A stretch of DNA of 64,000 nucleotides from assembly GCA_963829355.1 (NCBI GenBank), contig CAWHHZ010000008.1:62001-126000 (forward strand), read 5' to 3'. Shown here piece by piece: positions 42,608-52,764 of the stretch (position 1 is the stretch's first letter; each line of letters begins with the position of its first letter). Below the pieces are notes generated by a model. That model was given only the letters and a program-made list of their open reading frames with translations, made no database searches and was not told the origin of the DNA. Source of the stretch: CAWHHZ01 sp963829355 (GTDB lineage: Bacteria > Acidobacteriota > Thermoanaerobaculia > Gp7-AA8 > JAHWKK01). Made by a program: the position numbers and the translations under genes.

Positions 42608-44752
42608 GTGAGAGATTCGATCAAAGTGAGGCGCCGCTTATTGATTGTCGCCGGACTGCTCTCGATGACAGTCGCCATTGAGGCACAACCGCAGGCGGGG
42701 TCGGTCGATGCGGTCGTGAAGGCGAATCCCGATGCTGCTCCTTCAGTCGTCGTAACACTATCCCGAGACTGCCACGAGCGCGCATCGTGCCGCCTGCTGT
42801 CGACCGCAAGCCACCATCCCGCTATTCTGCGACGCGCCTCAGACGTTCGTTACCGGGTTCAGGAATCGGAAGATCCACAGACCACTATCGCCGTGCATGA
42901 TCCGAGTGGCGAGCTGATCGCCAGTTGGAAAGGCGATCAGGATCCGGAATCGCTGCGCCGCATCTGGAACATGATCGAGAACGCCCGCGAGTATCTCGTG
43001 GCGGCTGGTCGGAGTGCTCTGGAAGGCGACGTTGAGAAAGCGCTGCAACAGAGAGCTCTTGCATCATTCATGTTGGGAAATCTCGAGGCGGGCGAAGCTC
43101 GCTTGCAGCAGATGCTGCAAGGCTCACCCGAAAGCCGCCAGATCGCGTCGATATGGTCAATGCGTCTTGGGCTGCGGGAGGGCACCACACCAGATGAAGC
43201 CTTCCTGCTCGACCTAATCGAACGTGCCGAGACTGATTACGTCCGCTTCGAGTCGTGGATGCTCCTCGGCGAGCAGAGAGCTCGCGATGAACGGAACGAA
43301 GCCGCCATCGATGCGTTCCGTCAGGCCATGAAAACCGCCGGCACCGATGACGAGCGGAAGGTGGCGTGGCGTTCCCTCAGTGAGCTGACCGGCAGCAGCG
43401 GGTCCGTCGGCGGCCTGGGAGCATCGGGGAGTCTGATCGCGGGACAGCGCATCGTGCATTCCAGGTGGACCGGCAGCGACATCGAGTCAGTCACATATCG
43501 GCTGGATGGTCGCGACGTTGCGCGGGCCGAGACCGTACCGTATGTGGCTTCGATCGACTTTGGCCCTCTTCCGGAGCGACATGTCCTCGAAGTGTCAGCG
43601 CTCGATCCCAGAGGCAGCCAGGTCCGGAGCGAACAGCTCATCATCAATGGCTCGAGCCACGACCCTTCGATCCGCATGACCGTCTCCGCGGAGCAACCCG
43701 GCACCGATCTGTTCGAGGTCTCGCTCGTGGTCCGGATACCGGAGGACAGAACCGGCACTGTGCTTCTCGAGCTGGATGGACGCGTCATCCAGAAGTTCGA
43801 CGCGCCTCCCTATATCACCAGGATCGGGGCTGACAGAAGCGGACCGGCCGTCCTGCGAGCCATTCTTCGACTGGAAGACGGCTCGGAGACCGAGGATGTG
43901 CGCCTCCTCAATGTCGAAACTCTCTCGATGCGCAGCGACGTACATCGCGTTGAAGTTCCCGTCTACTCGGATTCGCAGATCCGGGCCGATGAGCTGGTGG
44001 TGCTGGAGAACGGTCGCTCCAGACCGGTAAAGCGGCTGATCGCCGCGGGCGAATCACCTTTGATCGTCAGTCTTCTCATCGATGCTTCTTCCAGCGTGGC
44101 CGGAAACGTCCTCGATCTCGAGGAGGCCGCTCTGAGCTTCGTCGACTCACTCAATCCCGAGGATCAGGTGATGGTGGTTTCCTTCAACACGAATGCGCGA
44201 ATCACGTTGTGGCCAACGAGCGATCGTATGAAGATCCGCCATGCAATCTGGAGCCTCCGAGCCGGAGGTCTGACCGCTGTGAACGACGCGATCATTTCCT
44301 CACTGCTTCACATGCAGCCGACCGGGTCGAGGCGTGCCATCCTGGTGATTACGGATGGACACGACACCGCCAGTCTCTTCTCTTTTCACGAGATCGCAAC
44401 CGTCGGCGAACGGTATGCCACACCCATCTATGCGGCAATCATGAATCCTCAGATTCCTGCGGGTCCACGAAAACATCGGATGCCTCGATCATCACCCGTG
44501 GTCGCCGCCCAGAATCAACTTTCTAGAATCGCAAGAAGATCCGGCGGTGCCGCACTGCAGCTCTGGTCCCCCTCTGACCTCTCGTCCCTCTCCCGAAAAA
44601 TCAGCGATGATCTGGCAAAGCAGCATCTGCTCGTTTACGAGCCTGCTACAACGGGTCCATCCCTTCGATCGCTCGAGGTCTCCCTGAACACTGGCAAACG
44701 CCTTCGCGCACCCGAAGTTGTCACCTTCTCTCGGGAGGGGGCGGAAGAGTAA
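42608..44752 (+). CDS. Exported VWA-domain protein with TPR-like region
   Basis: From a GTG at 42608 (GGGGAG upstream) the 714-residue protein has a signal peptide and an N-terminal part (residues ~30-115) resembling a thioredoxin-like fold without CxxC. TPR-like helices follow (~115-265), then Ig-like strands (~275-440). A VWA domain starts near residue 475: MIDAS DASSS (about 490), TAVND (about 557) and ITDGHD (about 580). Such VWFA-related proteins are common in Acidobacteriota and bind other proteins through a metal ion. It overlaps the next gene by one base (TAATG). Confidence 0.8.
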   Translation: MRDSIKVRRRLLIVAGLLSMTVAIEAQPQAGSVDAVVKANPDAAPSVVVTLSRDCHERASCRLLSTASHHPAILRRASDVRYRVQESEDPQTTIAVHDPSGELIASWKGDQDPESLRRIWNMIENAREYLVAAGRSALEGDVEKALQQRALASFMLGNLEAGEARLQQMLQGSPESRQIASIWSMRLGLREGTTPDEAFLLDLIERAETDYVRFESWMLLGEQRARDERNEAAIDAFRQAMKTAGTDDERKVAWRSLSELTGSSGSVGGLGASGSLIAGQRIVHSRWTGSDIESVTYRLDGRDVARAETVPYVASIDFGPLPERHVLEVSALDPRGSQVRSEQLIINGSSHDPSIRMTVSAEQPGTDLFEVSLVVRIPEDRTGTVLLELDGRVIQKFDAPPYITRIGADRSGPAVLRAILRLEDGSETEDVRLLNVETLSMRSDVHRVEVPVYSDSQIRADELVVLENGRSRPVKRLIAAGESPLIVSLLIDASSSVAGNVLDLEEAALSFVDSLNPEDQVMVVSFNTNARITLWPTSDRMKIRHAIWSLRAGGLTAVNDAIISSLLHMQPTGSRRAILVITDGHDTASLFSFHEIATVGERYATPIYAAIMNPQIPAGPRKHRMPRSSPVVAAQNQLSRIARRSGGAALQLWSPSDLSSLSRKISDDLAKQHLLVYEPATTGPSLRSLEVSLNTGKRLRAPEVVTFSREGAEE

Positions 44753-46260
44753 TGATCGGCGCGGCGCTGGTACTCGCGCTTCTCCTTACTGACCGCGCCG
44801 GGCCGGCTGCGGACGAACGCTTCTCCGAATCGATCTCGGTGACTCGCTACGTCGTGGAAGTCGGAGTCACCGATCATGCGGGGCGCGTTGCGGGAGAGCT
44901 CGGTCCTTCCGACTTCACCGTCGAAGTGAGCGGAATCCCCGCGAGCGTCGAAAGCGCCTTGTGGTTTGGCTCAGACGGTGAGGCCGGGGCTCCGGAACAA
45001 GGACGTCACCTCCTGATTTTTCTCCAGTCGGACTTCGCCCGCAATCGAGCGCGCATGCTCGGACACATGACCTTCGTCAATTCGTTCGCACCTTCAATCG
45101 TGGCAATGCTGCGCCCGCACGATGAAGTCGCCGTCGTCTCGTTCGATTCGCATCTGCGCGTGCTGTCGGATTTCACGAACGATGGGGACCGGATACTGGC
45201 TGCCGTCAAACGCTCTCTCAGCATCGGTGCAGGCGAGGCGGTGGTGGAAGCCGCGTCGGACGGAAGTCTCTCCACTGCACTCGAAACGACGAAGAGATCA
45301 ACCGACGTCGAAGGCGCTCTACTCGACATTGCTCATGCACTGCAGAAGGTGAACGGCGAGAAGGTCGTGATCCTCGCCGGGTGGGGGTTCGGGGAGACTC
45401 TCTGGCGCAAAGGAGGTGGTTCCGGCGTGACACTTCCGGACGCGTGGGGCCGTGCGGTGAAGATCTTCCAGGACGAGCGAGTGAGGATCATCACCGTGAG
45501 TGCCGACACGGGTCAGCTTTCATACAGTCTGGCGATGTCCTCACGATCTACCGGTGGCGCGTTCGTTTCCTCTGCGGCGGGCTTCTCCACTCAGTCACTC
45601 GCCGTGATCGAAGGAGTCCTGACCGGCCGCTATGAACTGGTGCTGTCGCTTCCGGAAGCGCTCGAACCAGGAACGCATGATCTGATGGTCACGGTCGAGG
45701 GAGGCCGGCACGTCGTCGCTCCCGCAACGATCGTGGTTCAGAGCTCCAAGGCGGCGTACAGCGAGTCGATTGCGCTACTGAACGCGGGTCTCGAAGCAGA
45801 AGCACTCGCCGCTCTGCAGCAATGGATCGAGAACGATACCCCTGACTCTGATTCTCTTCGTTCGCATCTGGATGAGCTGGCTCGGGGGGAACAGTGGCGA
45901 AGTGCTCTGGCTGTTGCTCTCGAGTTGGAGCGGCGTCACGAACTCGACGACACGACGACGAGAGAACTGATGCAGGCACGCGCGGGCGTAGAGCGCGCCG
46001 ACCGTCTGGCGGCGCAGGAACGAATGACAGCCGCGAGACGTGACTTGTTGGAGGGTTCCAGAGAGCTCGCGAAAGAGCATCTCGACGAGGCGCTGAGGCT
46101 CTTCCCTGACTTCGCCGAGGCTCTCTACGAGCGGGGAATGCTTCTTCTTGCTGAAGGGGCCTTGGAGAGTGCAGCGATCGATCTCGAGAGGTGTCTGCGC
46201 CTGGAACCGGCCGGCATGCATTCAACGGATGTCCGCGCTCTGTTGAAACAGATCCGGTAG
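44752..46260 (+). CDS. VWFA-related protein with C-terminal TPR
   Basis: The 502-residue protein is secreted (short signal AALVLALLL) and has a VWA-like domain beginning near residue 30 with VVEVGVTDHAGRVAGEL, the 'VWFA-related' opening; HLLIFLQSDFARNRARM replaces the usual DxSxS, so the metal site looks incomplete. Residues ~330-500 are TPR-like (AYSESIALLNAGLEAEA; ALYERGMLLLAEGALE). Start overlaps the stop of the other VWA gene, so the pair forms an operon and probably a complex. Confidence 0.78.
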   Translation: MIGAALVLALLLTDRAGPAADERFSESISVTRYVVEVGVTDHAGRVAGELGPSDFTVEVSGIPASVESALWFGSDGEAGAPEQGRHLLIFLQSDFARNRARMLGHMTFVNSFAPSIVAMLRPHDEVAVVSFDSHLRVLSDFTNDGDRILAAVKRSLSIGAGEAVVEAASDGSLSTALETTKRSTDVEGALLDIAHALQKVNGEKVVILAGWGFGETLWRKGGGSGVTLPDAWGRAVKIFQDERVRIITVSADTGQLSYSLAMSSRSTGGAFVSSAAGFSTQSLAVIEGVLTGRYELVLSLPEALEPGTHDLMVTVEGGRHVVAPATIVVQSSKAAYSESIALLNAGLEAEALAALQQWIENDTPDSDSLRSHLDELARGEQWRSALAVALELERRHELDDTTTRELMQARAGVERADRLAAQERMTAARRDLLEGSRELAKEHLDEALRLFPDFAEALYERGMLLLAEGALESAAIDLERCLRLEPAGMHSTDVRALLKQIR

Positions 46261-46359
46261 GCGCTCCGCCTTTTCACCCTTCCGCTTCCGTGGCGTGACA
46301 CTTTGCGTTCCAATGTTCTTCGATGGCTTGATCCTTTGGTGACGCGGCGGGACGCCGCA

Positions 46360-49300
46360 TCACATCGCGCGGGACGCGCGACCCACACCACCTGCATCGA
46401 GATCGGGAGGCGATCCACGAGCGTTACGTTGCACCTTGACGGTGTTGTTGCGCCAGGCTGGATCGATCAGCAGGCGGCGCGGATCGATTCCGGCTGTGCC
46501 TGGCTCGAACGGGACGATGATGGTGACCTCGTGGCTGCCGGACGTGATCGGGTGCTGCCGGAGGTACAACAGCCTCGATCCGGACGCGTCATACACACCG
46601 ATCTCGACGAGCTCGTTCATTGGCAGCACGGTCTCGGTCCCTTCCTCGTCCACCATCAGCTTCTCGGCGGTCACGTCCATCGCAACTCGCCACGAGCCAT
46701 CAGTGAGAGGTTCCGCGGTTGCCCGTCGCGTGGAAAGATTCCAGTATGTGTTGTGCTCGAACAGATCAGCGAGTAGGGGATGGATCGACGCGGGCGACAC
46801 TGCGCGAAGCTCTCGATAGAGATCGAGCGAGGTGGGCAGCGCCCCCTCGGAGCCCGCGTATTGTTGAAGCATCCTGCGAAGCGCCAGATTCACACGCTCC
46901 TCACCGATCATCGTCCGCAGCGTGAACATCGCGAACGGTCCGCGTCGGTATGCGTCGAGCCAGTCACTCGCTGTCAATAGCGGCGCGTCGGCCATCGGTC
47001 GCGGTGCGAGATACGCTTCGCGCATCACGTACAGAAAGCGATCGAGATACTCCTTGCCGAACGTCGCCTCCACCACGCCGAACGCGCTGTACCAGGCCAG
47101 GCTTTCGCTGAGCAGCGGCCCCCCTTCGACGTCCGCCGGGGTGAGCTGATTTCCCCACCATTGATGCGCGACCTCGTGTGCGACGACACCAAACAGAAAG
47201 TCCACGTCGCGCGGGTCCTTCTCCGGATTCATGAGACTGATCCCCTCGTAGTACCGGATGTTCATCGGATATGCGCGCAGTCCTGGCGACATCCCCGGCG
47301 CCGCGACGAGACGGATCTGGTCGTAGGGGTACGACCCGAACTGGCTCGTGTAGTACGCGAGTGACTCTTTCACGCTGCGCACCATCCGCTCCACGTTTCG
47401 GTCACTTCCCGGATCGTGCACAATCTCGATCTCGACGTCGTTCCATCGTGCCCGCTGCACCGCGTAGCCGGCAGAGAAGATGGCGTAGAGATTCCGAACC
47501 GGAGCGTCCGTCGCGTAGTGAAAGTAGCGGCGGCCATTCGCGCGCCATTCGCGCTGCAACGCACCGGGAGCGATCGCAATCTGATCCTCGGCCGTTCCCA
47601 CGATCACCTCGAGATCAATCATGTCGCGGTCCGCGGTTCGTCTCACGCGAGCATCGCGTTCCTCGAGCGGCGTGACTTCCGGCCGCGGCGACAATTGATA
47701 CGCTTCTCGATCGAACGCCTTCCGCAGACGCCGGTTCTCCTGATAGCCGATCGCAGGAATCCATTCGGTCGGCTCGAAGTAGGTCGCGCCGGGCAGCACT
47801 GCCTTCTGCGTCCCGCTGTTCGTAAATCCTCGCGGATCGTAGGTGATGTCGAAGCTGATATCGAGCTCGTCGCCCGGGAGCAAAGGGGGCTCAAGAGTGT
47901 AGATCGAGTGACCGAGATCGTCGTCCTGGAGCGTCGGGCGAGACGGCCGATCCAACTGCACGTCGCGAGTCTCGACTTCCGAGGCAGTCGCCAGATGCAG
48001 TGTCTCGATCGGCTGCCCCGTATCGTTGACGAGGCGATACTTCCCATTGATCAGCGCCTTCTGCTCCCGCGGGTAAAGCTCGACCTCCAGCCGAACCGAC
48101 TCGAGGCGTGGCTGCGCAACATGCTCGTATTGTCCGTACTTGATTTCGTAGCGCGCTCGCCGCTCTTTGCGCTCATTGTCTCCGCGATAGTCGTTGAGGA
48201 CGTTCGTGTTGTAGAAAATCGTGCCTCCTGCGATCCCCGTGAGCGCCAGGGCTACGGCGACGGTGACCGGAGAGACCGATGAGAATCGTCGCCGGGCGCC
48301 GCGGAGGCGGACGGCCAGCCCTGGCTGGACCGAGCGCACCCACAGCAGGCGCGCCGCGAACATCAGCAGCAGCGCCCAGCCAAACCAGTACGCCTTGAAG
48401 AGAACGACCGGGCCGAGCGGCGAAAACCCGGTCATTGCGGAGTAGCTCCACCCGGGATCGGAACCGAAGATCAGGAGCTTGTGCTCGATACCGATCAGAG
48501 GCGCCGCGACCGTGAACGCGTAGGCCATGATCGCGATCAGGTACCCGAGGTACTTCTGATTCACGATCACCTGAATGGCGATGGCGAGAGCGGCGAAGAG
48601 CAGGTAGTCGATCAGTTGATAACCGAAGAGGATCTTCAGGTAGGCCAGCGGGTCCAGACCGGCATGGCCCACTCTCAACTGGATCGCGATGCTGGTGAGC
48701 ATCAGGAGTCCCTGAAACAGCGCGATCGCACATCCCAGGCCGAGCAGCTGTCCCCACAGGAATGCGGCATCCGGCACGGGCAAAGGGTCGACGATCAGGT
48801 TCATCCGCGCCTCCCGATCCCGCCAGACGAGCTCACCTGCATAGAGGATCGTGAGCAGGATGACGAGCGAGTCGTAGTGAAGCGTTGCTACTTTCGCGAG
48901 CAGGAGCGGCGTCTCGGGGACGAGAGGGACGCCGACATGCTCCATGAGCTCCGGGCCTGAAACGAAAAGCAGGATGAGCGCGGCAACCGGAAGAAGCCAG
49001 ATGCGGCCGCCGATGATCTGGCGGAACGACATGGCAGCAATCTCGAGCGCTTTGCGGAGTCGCGCGACCAGACCGAATGAGCGGTTCGCGACGGGGACGA
49101 CGATCGCGGACTGCCGCGGCGCATCTTTCTCGATTGGCGCGCGCTTCCCCCGTAATCTCCGGGAGCTGCCCGCCTGCCGGCTGAAGCGAAACCATTGCGG
49201 GACGAGACCGAGAACCAGAGCCGTCCCACCGATCCAGAGCACCCGGTTCCAGAGAAGAGCGCCGCCGATCGGAAGCCCGAGCGTGCTCCGCTCCGCGGTG

Positions 49301-49971
49301 CTCCATGTTCGGATAAGGCTCGCGGTAGCCGCGAATCCGAGAGGATCGAGATAGGTAGCCAGAGTCCACTGACCGAGGACCCCTCCGACGATCGACCAGA
49401 TCATGATGGAACCGAAGCCGAGCGCGACACTCAAAGTGAGGCCTGCCACCAGACGTTTCGAGAGAAGAGCCGCGGTGAACAGCAGGACGCCGGTGATGAA
49501 CAGGTTCGGCAGAACGATGATCACGTACGGCGTCAGATATGACGAGAGCCGGAACGGCACCATGGCCGCGTCCCCGCGATCGCTGAGACTTACGGCAGTG
49601 AATGCTCCCAGAGGAATGAGGCTCAGAATGATCAGGCCGATGAGGAGAGCGCCGAAGAAGCGCCCGAAGACGTACTGGCGCTCGCGGACGGAAGAACTGT
49701 AGAGCAGGGGCGCCGTGCCTGTCTGTGCATCCCGGCTTCCGGCATCGCCAAACAATGCGGCGAGCGCGACGAGTCCGAAGAGACTCGTGATCAGGACCGC
49801 GTTCAGGATGCTGACGGGAGCATTGATCGGAGTTCCACCCTCACGTGCCGTCGTCATGAAGTTCTGCATCAGGTAGAACGCGAGCACGTACATCGCCGCC
49901 ATAAAGATCCACGTCATGCGCTGGCGGAACTGATAGAAGAGCTCGAATCTGATGACCTCGAGAAACTTCAT
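46360..49971 (-). CDS. ABC-2 permease fused to M1-family aminopeptidase (unit A)
   Basis: The 1203-residue protein joins two halves. Residues 1-~590 hold about twelve membrane helices in two ABC-2-like blocks (start FELFYQFRQRMTWIFMA; second block from RIWLLPVAALILLF). Residues ~640-1190 are an M1 metallopeptidase: a beta-rich N-domain, then VVAHEVAHQWWGNQL with the HExxH zinc site (about residue 930) and a Glu 20 residues on (SESLAWYS), and DAYRRGPFAMFTL with a catalytic-Tyr-like residue. The peptidase would face the periplasm. The ATPase gene upstream is its partner. This fusion family is known in Bacteroidota and Acidobacteriota; substrate unknown. Confidence 0.93.
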   Translation of the reverse strand: MKFLEVIRFELFYQFRQRMTWIFMAAMYVLAFYLMQNFMTTAREGGTPINAPVSILNAVLITSLFGLVALAALFGDAGSRDAQTGTAPLLYSSSVRERQYVFGRFFGALLIGLIILSLIPLGAFTAVSLSDRGDAAMVPFRLSSYLTPYVIIVLPNLFITGVLLFTAALLSKRLVAGLTLSVALGFGSIMIWSIVGGVLGQWTLATYLDPLGFAATASLIRTWSTAERSTLGLPIGGALLWNRVLWIGGTALVLGLVPQWFRFSRQAGSSRRLRGKRAPIEKDAPRQSAIVVPVANRSFGLVARLRKALEIAAMSFRQIIGGRIWLLPVAALILLFVSGPELMEHVGVPLVPETPLLLAKVATLHYDSLVILLTILYAGELVWRDREARMNLIVDPLPVPDAAFLWGQLLGLGCAIALFQGLLMLTSIAIQLRVGHAGLDPLAYLKILFGYQLIDYLLFAALAIAIQVIVNQKYLGYLIAIMAYAFTVAAPLIGIEHKLLIFGSDPGWSYSAMTGFSPLGPVVLFKAYWFGWALLLMFAARLLWVRSVQPGLAVRLRGARRRFSSVSPVTVAVALALTGIAGGTIFYNTNVLNDYRGDNERKERRARYEIKYGQYEHVAQPRLESVRLEVELYPREQKALINGKYRLVNDTGQPIETLHLATASEVETRDVQLDRPSRPTLQDDDLGHSIYTLEPPLLPGDELDISFDITYDPRGFTNSGTQKAVLPGATYFEPTEWIPAIGYQENRRLRKAFDREAYQLSPRPEVTPLEERDARVRRTADRDMIDLEVIVGTAEDQIAIAPGALQREWRANGRRYFHYATDAPVRNLYAIFSAGYAVQRARWNDVEIEIVHDPGSDRNVERMVRSVKESLAYYTSQFGSYPYDQIRLVAAPGMSPGLRAYPMNIRYYEGISLMNPEKDPRDVDFLFGVVAHEVAHQWWGNQLTPADVEGGPLLSESLAWYSAFGVVEATFGKEYLDRFLYVMREAYLAPRPMADAPLLTASDWLDAYRRGPFAMFTLRTMIGEERVNLALRRMLQQYAGSEGALPTSLDLYRELRAVSPASIHPLLADLFEHNTYWNLSTRRATAEPLTDGSWRVAMDVTAEKLMVDEEGTETVLPMNELVEIGVYDASGSRLLYLRQHPITSGSHEVTIIVPFEPGTAGIDPRRLLIDPAWRNNTVKVQRNARGSPPDLDAGGVGRASRAM

Positions 49972-50044
49972 GCCTCACCACCGGATTGTGGTTCGGGAGG
50001 GCGAGACGCCTGCCGGGCATGAGCATACGGGGGCGTCAAAATCT

Positions 50045-51008
50045 TCATTCTGTGCCGCCTTTGCGGAGGGCTGGAGCCCTCTGCGAGTCGTCCCTGGAGG
50101 GACGACCCCCAAGTCCGGACATCGTGCAGAAGTAGACGTCCTCGAGATCGGGCTCAACCTCTTCGAAGCCGGCACCGGGGGGGCTGTTGCTGAAGACGTG
50201 CGCAACGGTACGTCCCGCGAGGAGCTTCGTCGAGATCACCTCGTGCTCGCGCTCGATCGCCTCGAGCTCTTCCTTGCTGATGATCGTGCGCCAGATGCGG
50301 CCGCGAAGCTCGTCCACGGCACCGAGCGGCTCCGCTTCCAGAAGAATTCGCCCCTTGTTGATGATTGCCATACGGGTACAGAGCTCGGAGACGTCCTCGA
50401 CGATGTGGGTCGAAAGAATGACGACGCTGTTTTCACCGAGCTCACTGAGCAGATTGAGGAAGCGGACACGCTCCGCGGGATCGAGCCCCGCGGTCGGCTC
50501 GTCGACGATCAGGAGTTTCGGGTTGCCGAGCAAAGCCACGGCGACACCGAACCTCTGCCGCATACCGCCCGAATAGCCGCCTAGTTTCTGCTTCCGGACG
50601 TCCCAAAGGTTCGTCTGCCGGAGCAGTGCCTCGACGACACCTTTTCGCTCGCCGCGGTTGATGATCCCTTTGAGAATCGCGAAGTGATCGAGCAGCTTCT
50701 CCGCGCTCACCTTCGAGTAGACCCCGAACTCCTGCGGAAGATAGCCGAGTGTCTTCCTCAGCTCGTCCTTCTGCCGCACGACGTCGATCTCTGCCGAGCC
50801 ACGCTCCCCCGCTGTCGGGCTCCTGGAGCGTGGCAAGCGTCCGCATCAGCGTCGACTTGCCCGCGCCATTCGGACCAAGTAGCCCGAACATGCCGCGCGG
50901 AATGGTCAATGAAACATCCTTCAGTGCCTCGACTCCGTTCGAGTAGGTCTTCGAAAGATTGTCGATGCGGAGCTCGAGAGGTCGTGGTGCGAGTGCCGGT
51001 TCAGCCAT
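50045..51008 (-). CDS. ABC ATPase of unit A (frameshifted)
   Basis: The ATG at 51008 follows AAAGGACG. The first frame covers LRIDNLSKTYSNGVEALKDV and Walker A GPNGAGKST to LQEPDSG, then is lost at the CCCCC run 50806-50810; removing one base gives AEIDVVRQKDELRKTLGYL and the rest: YSGGM signature, Walker B LLIVDEPTAGLD, ILSTH switch His. About 75% identical by eye to the unit B ATPase. The last ~20 residues (from GLGGRPSRDD) are encoded by two mini-hairpins at 50066-50106, a tail that unit B's protein lacks. Confidence 0.88.
50066..50106. repeat. Mini-hairpins inside the ATPase 3' end
   Basis: GAGGGCTGGAGCCCTC (50066-50081) and GTCGTCCCTGGAGGGACGAC (50087-50106) share the CTGGAG centre seen at 2762-2803. 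They lie within the coding frame and supply its last codons, so the element has inserted into, or arisen at, a gene end. Confidence 0.75.
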
Positions 51009-51441
51009 GTTCGTCCTTTCATTTCCGAAATTCGCCTGCACTGGGGTACTACGTGGCGCCAACCATTCGGGTGTACGAGGTGGGACGAAACCCCGATTTG
51101 ACGTGACGGAGCCATGGCCGCACACGGTGAGGAGACAGCCGCAGTCGGGCCTGAACGAACGTGACTGGCATACTCGGGTGTCAATGAGGACGCGACGATC
51201 CTGGCACATTGTCTGGATGACGACGGCCCCGAGGAATTCGCGGAACAAACGCATCGTCGTCACCGGCCAGCGTCGTGCTGGCGGTTCGAGCTTCGAGACA
51301 AATTCATCCCGCCCGTCGCAGAGTTCGTCCCGCCAACGCGCCCTTACCGCAACTCCTGCCCTCGGGAGGAGCCCGAGTCTGGAATGCTGAGTTTCATGAC
51401 GGAGACTCCACAGTCTGATGAGACTTGCCACCGACAGTCCC
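51009..51441. other. Gap between ATPase A and the LytS kinase
   Basis: About 430 bp with no plausible gene and no obvious repeat. It should contain the promoter of unit A. Confidence 0.4.
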
Positions 51442-52605
51442 TCAAAGGCGGTCGATGACCAGCTGGGGGTCGAGCGCAGAGTCCGATGTATGAGTGGGCT
51501 TCCCCGCGCGGCCATGAACGTTCCCTCTCTCCTGTGGGATGAGAACCTCGCTCACCACGGCTCCGTCCTCGGATCGCAGCTTCATCCACGCATCGTGTCC
51601 ATAAAGGAGCTCGAGACGCCTTCGGGTGGACGAAAGCCCCACCCCCGTACCCGCGGGAGTTGTGATGCGTCGTGGAACAGGTCCGCGATCGATCACCTGC
51701 AACCGAAGCGATTCTCCATCGCCGAAGACCCGGACGACGATCTCTGCACGATCTCCGTCGGCCAGCGCGCCATGCTTGATGGCATTCTCCACCAGGGGCT
51801 GGAGCAGGAGAGGCGGAACGGGAATCTCCAGCAGATCATCGCCCGCCTCGAAGATGAACGTGAGGCGATCCCCGAACCGCATCTTCATCAGCTCGAGATA
51901 ATCGTTCGCGATCCCGAGCTCCTCCGAGAGTGGAATCAGCGCAGCGGTGCGGATCTCCAGGCTCCGACGCAGGAGCTGGCTGAGCGTCATCAGCATTCTT
52001 TCTGCACTCTCCGGGTCGGCTTGAACGAGCGCGATGATCCCGTTGAGAGCATTGAACAGAAAGTGCGGCTGAAGGTCGGCCCTCAACTGTCGCAATTGAG
52101 CGCGATTGACCTCGGCTTCCAACTCCGTGGCAATCCGCTCGCGCTCGCGATTCTCACCCTGTACTCGCATCACGTTGGCGAGAGCGACGAGCCCCACCAC
52201 AATCGCGATGTTCATGTCCAGCCGGAGCAGCCATGCCGCGACGACCTCTCTGGAATTCCAGAAAGTGCCCTGCAGAAGCTGTGAGATCACGGTGCCGATG
52301 ACTTCCCTGCCGAGAGCGAGCAGAATGATGACTGGAATCAGAGTGAGTACCCTTCGCAGCCGATACGGCCTCTGAACCGGAAGTCGGTAGGCGATGAAGA
52401 CGACGACCGGCGTGAGCACTGCCCACATCGCGCCTCGGATCAATCCGAGAAGAGCGGCGTCAGTCGGATGCACATTGATCGTGCTGAAGGCGTCGAGCTT
52501 CCAGAACTCGATGCCGGTGACGAGCAGGCCACCGATCACCCAGAGCCCGAAGATCGTCAGGGCCTTGATCAAGAGATCGAAAAGTCTTGTGTGGAGCCGA
52601 GTCAT
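51442..52605 (-). CDS. LytS-type sensor histidine kinase
   Basis: From ATG 52605 (preceded by GAAGATGTG) the 387-residue protein has four to five membrane helices (residues ~12-150), then a His_kinase domain with LQPHFLFNALNGIIALVQ (phospho-His, about residue 195), LLLQPLVENAIKHG as N-box and GTGVGLSSTRRRL as G-box. It is divergent from the LytTR regulator gene 160 bp away; together they form one two-component system. The extracytoplasmic part is tiny, so it may sense the membrane or the neighbouring transporters. The last 25 residues form an extra tail. Confidence 0.92.
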   Translation of the reverse strand: MTRLHTRLFDLLIKALTIFGLWVIGGLLVTGIEFWKLDAFSTINVHPTDAALLGLIRGAMWAVLTPVVVFIAYRLPVQRPYRLRRVLTLIPVIILLALGREVIGTVISQLLQGTFWNSREVVAAWLLRLDMNIAIVVGLVALANVMRVQGENRERERIATELEAEVNRAQLRQLRADLQPHFLFNALNGIIALVQADPESAERMLMTLSQLLRRSLEIRTAALIPLSEELGIANDYLELMKMRFGDRLTFIFEAGDDLLEIPVPPLLLQPLVENAIKHGALADGDRAEIVVRVFGDGESLRLQVIDRGPVPRRITTPAGTGVGLSSTRRRLELLYGHDAWMKLRSEDGAVVSEVLIPQERGNVHGRAGKPTHTSDSALDPQLVIDRL

Positions 52606-52764
52606 CACATCTTCACGAGCTCGACAACAATGGGGGTCACCGGCCATGTTTCACGAGGCCCTTCGTGTCATCCCGAGCACCCTTTATCCCAAAATGCCGG
52701 CCTCACGCATGCCAGACGGCTATCGGGGGAAATACTGGCGCGTGTCGGTCGGTAGTGGCCAGCG

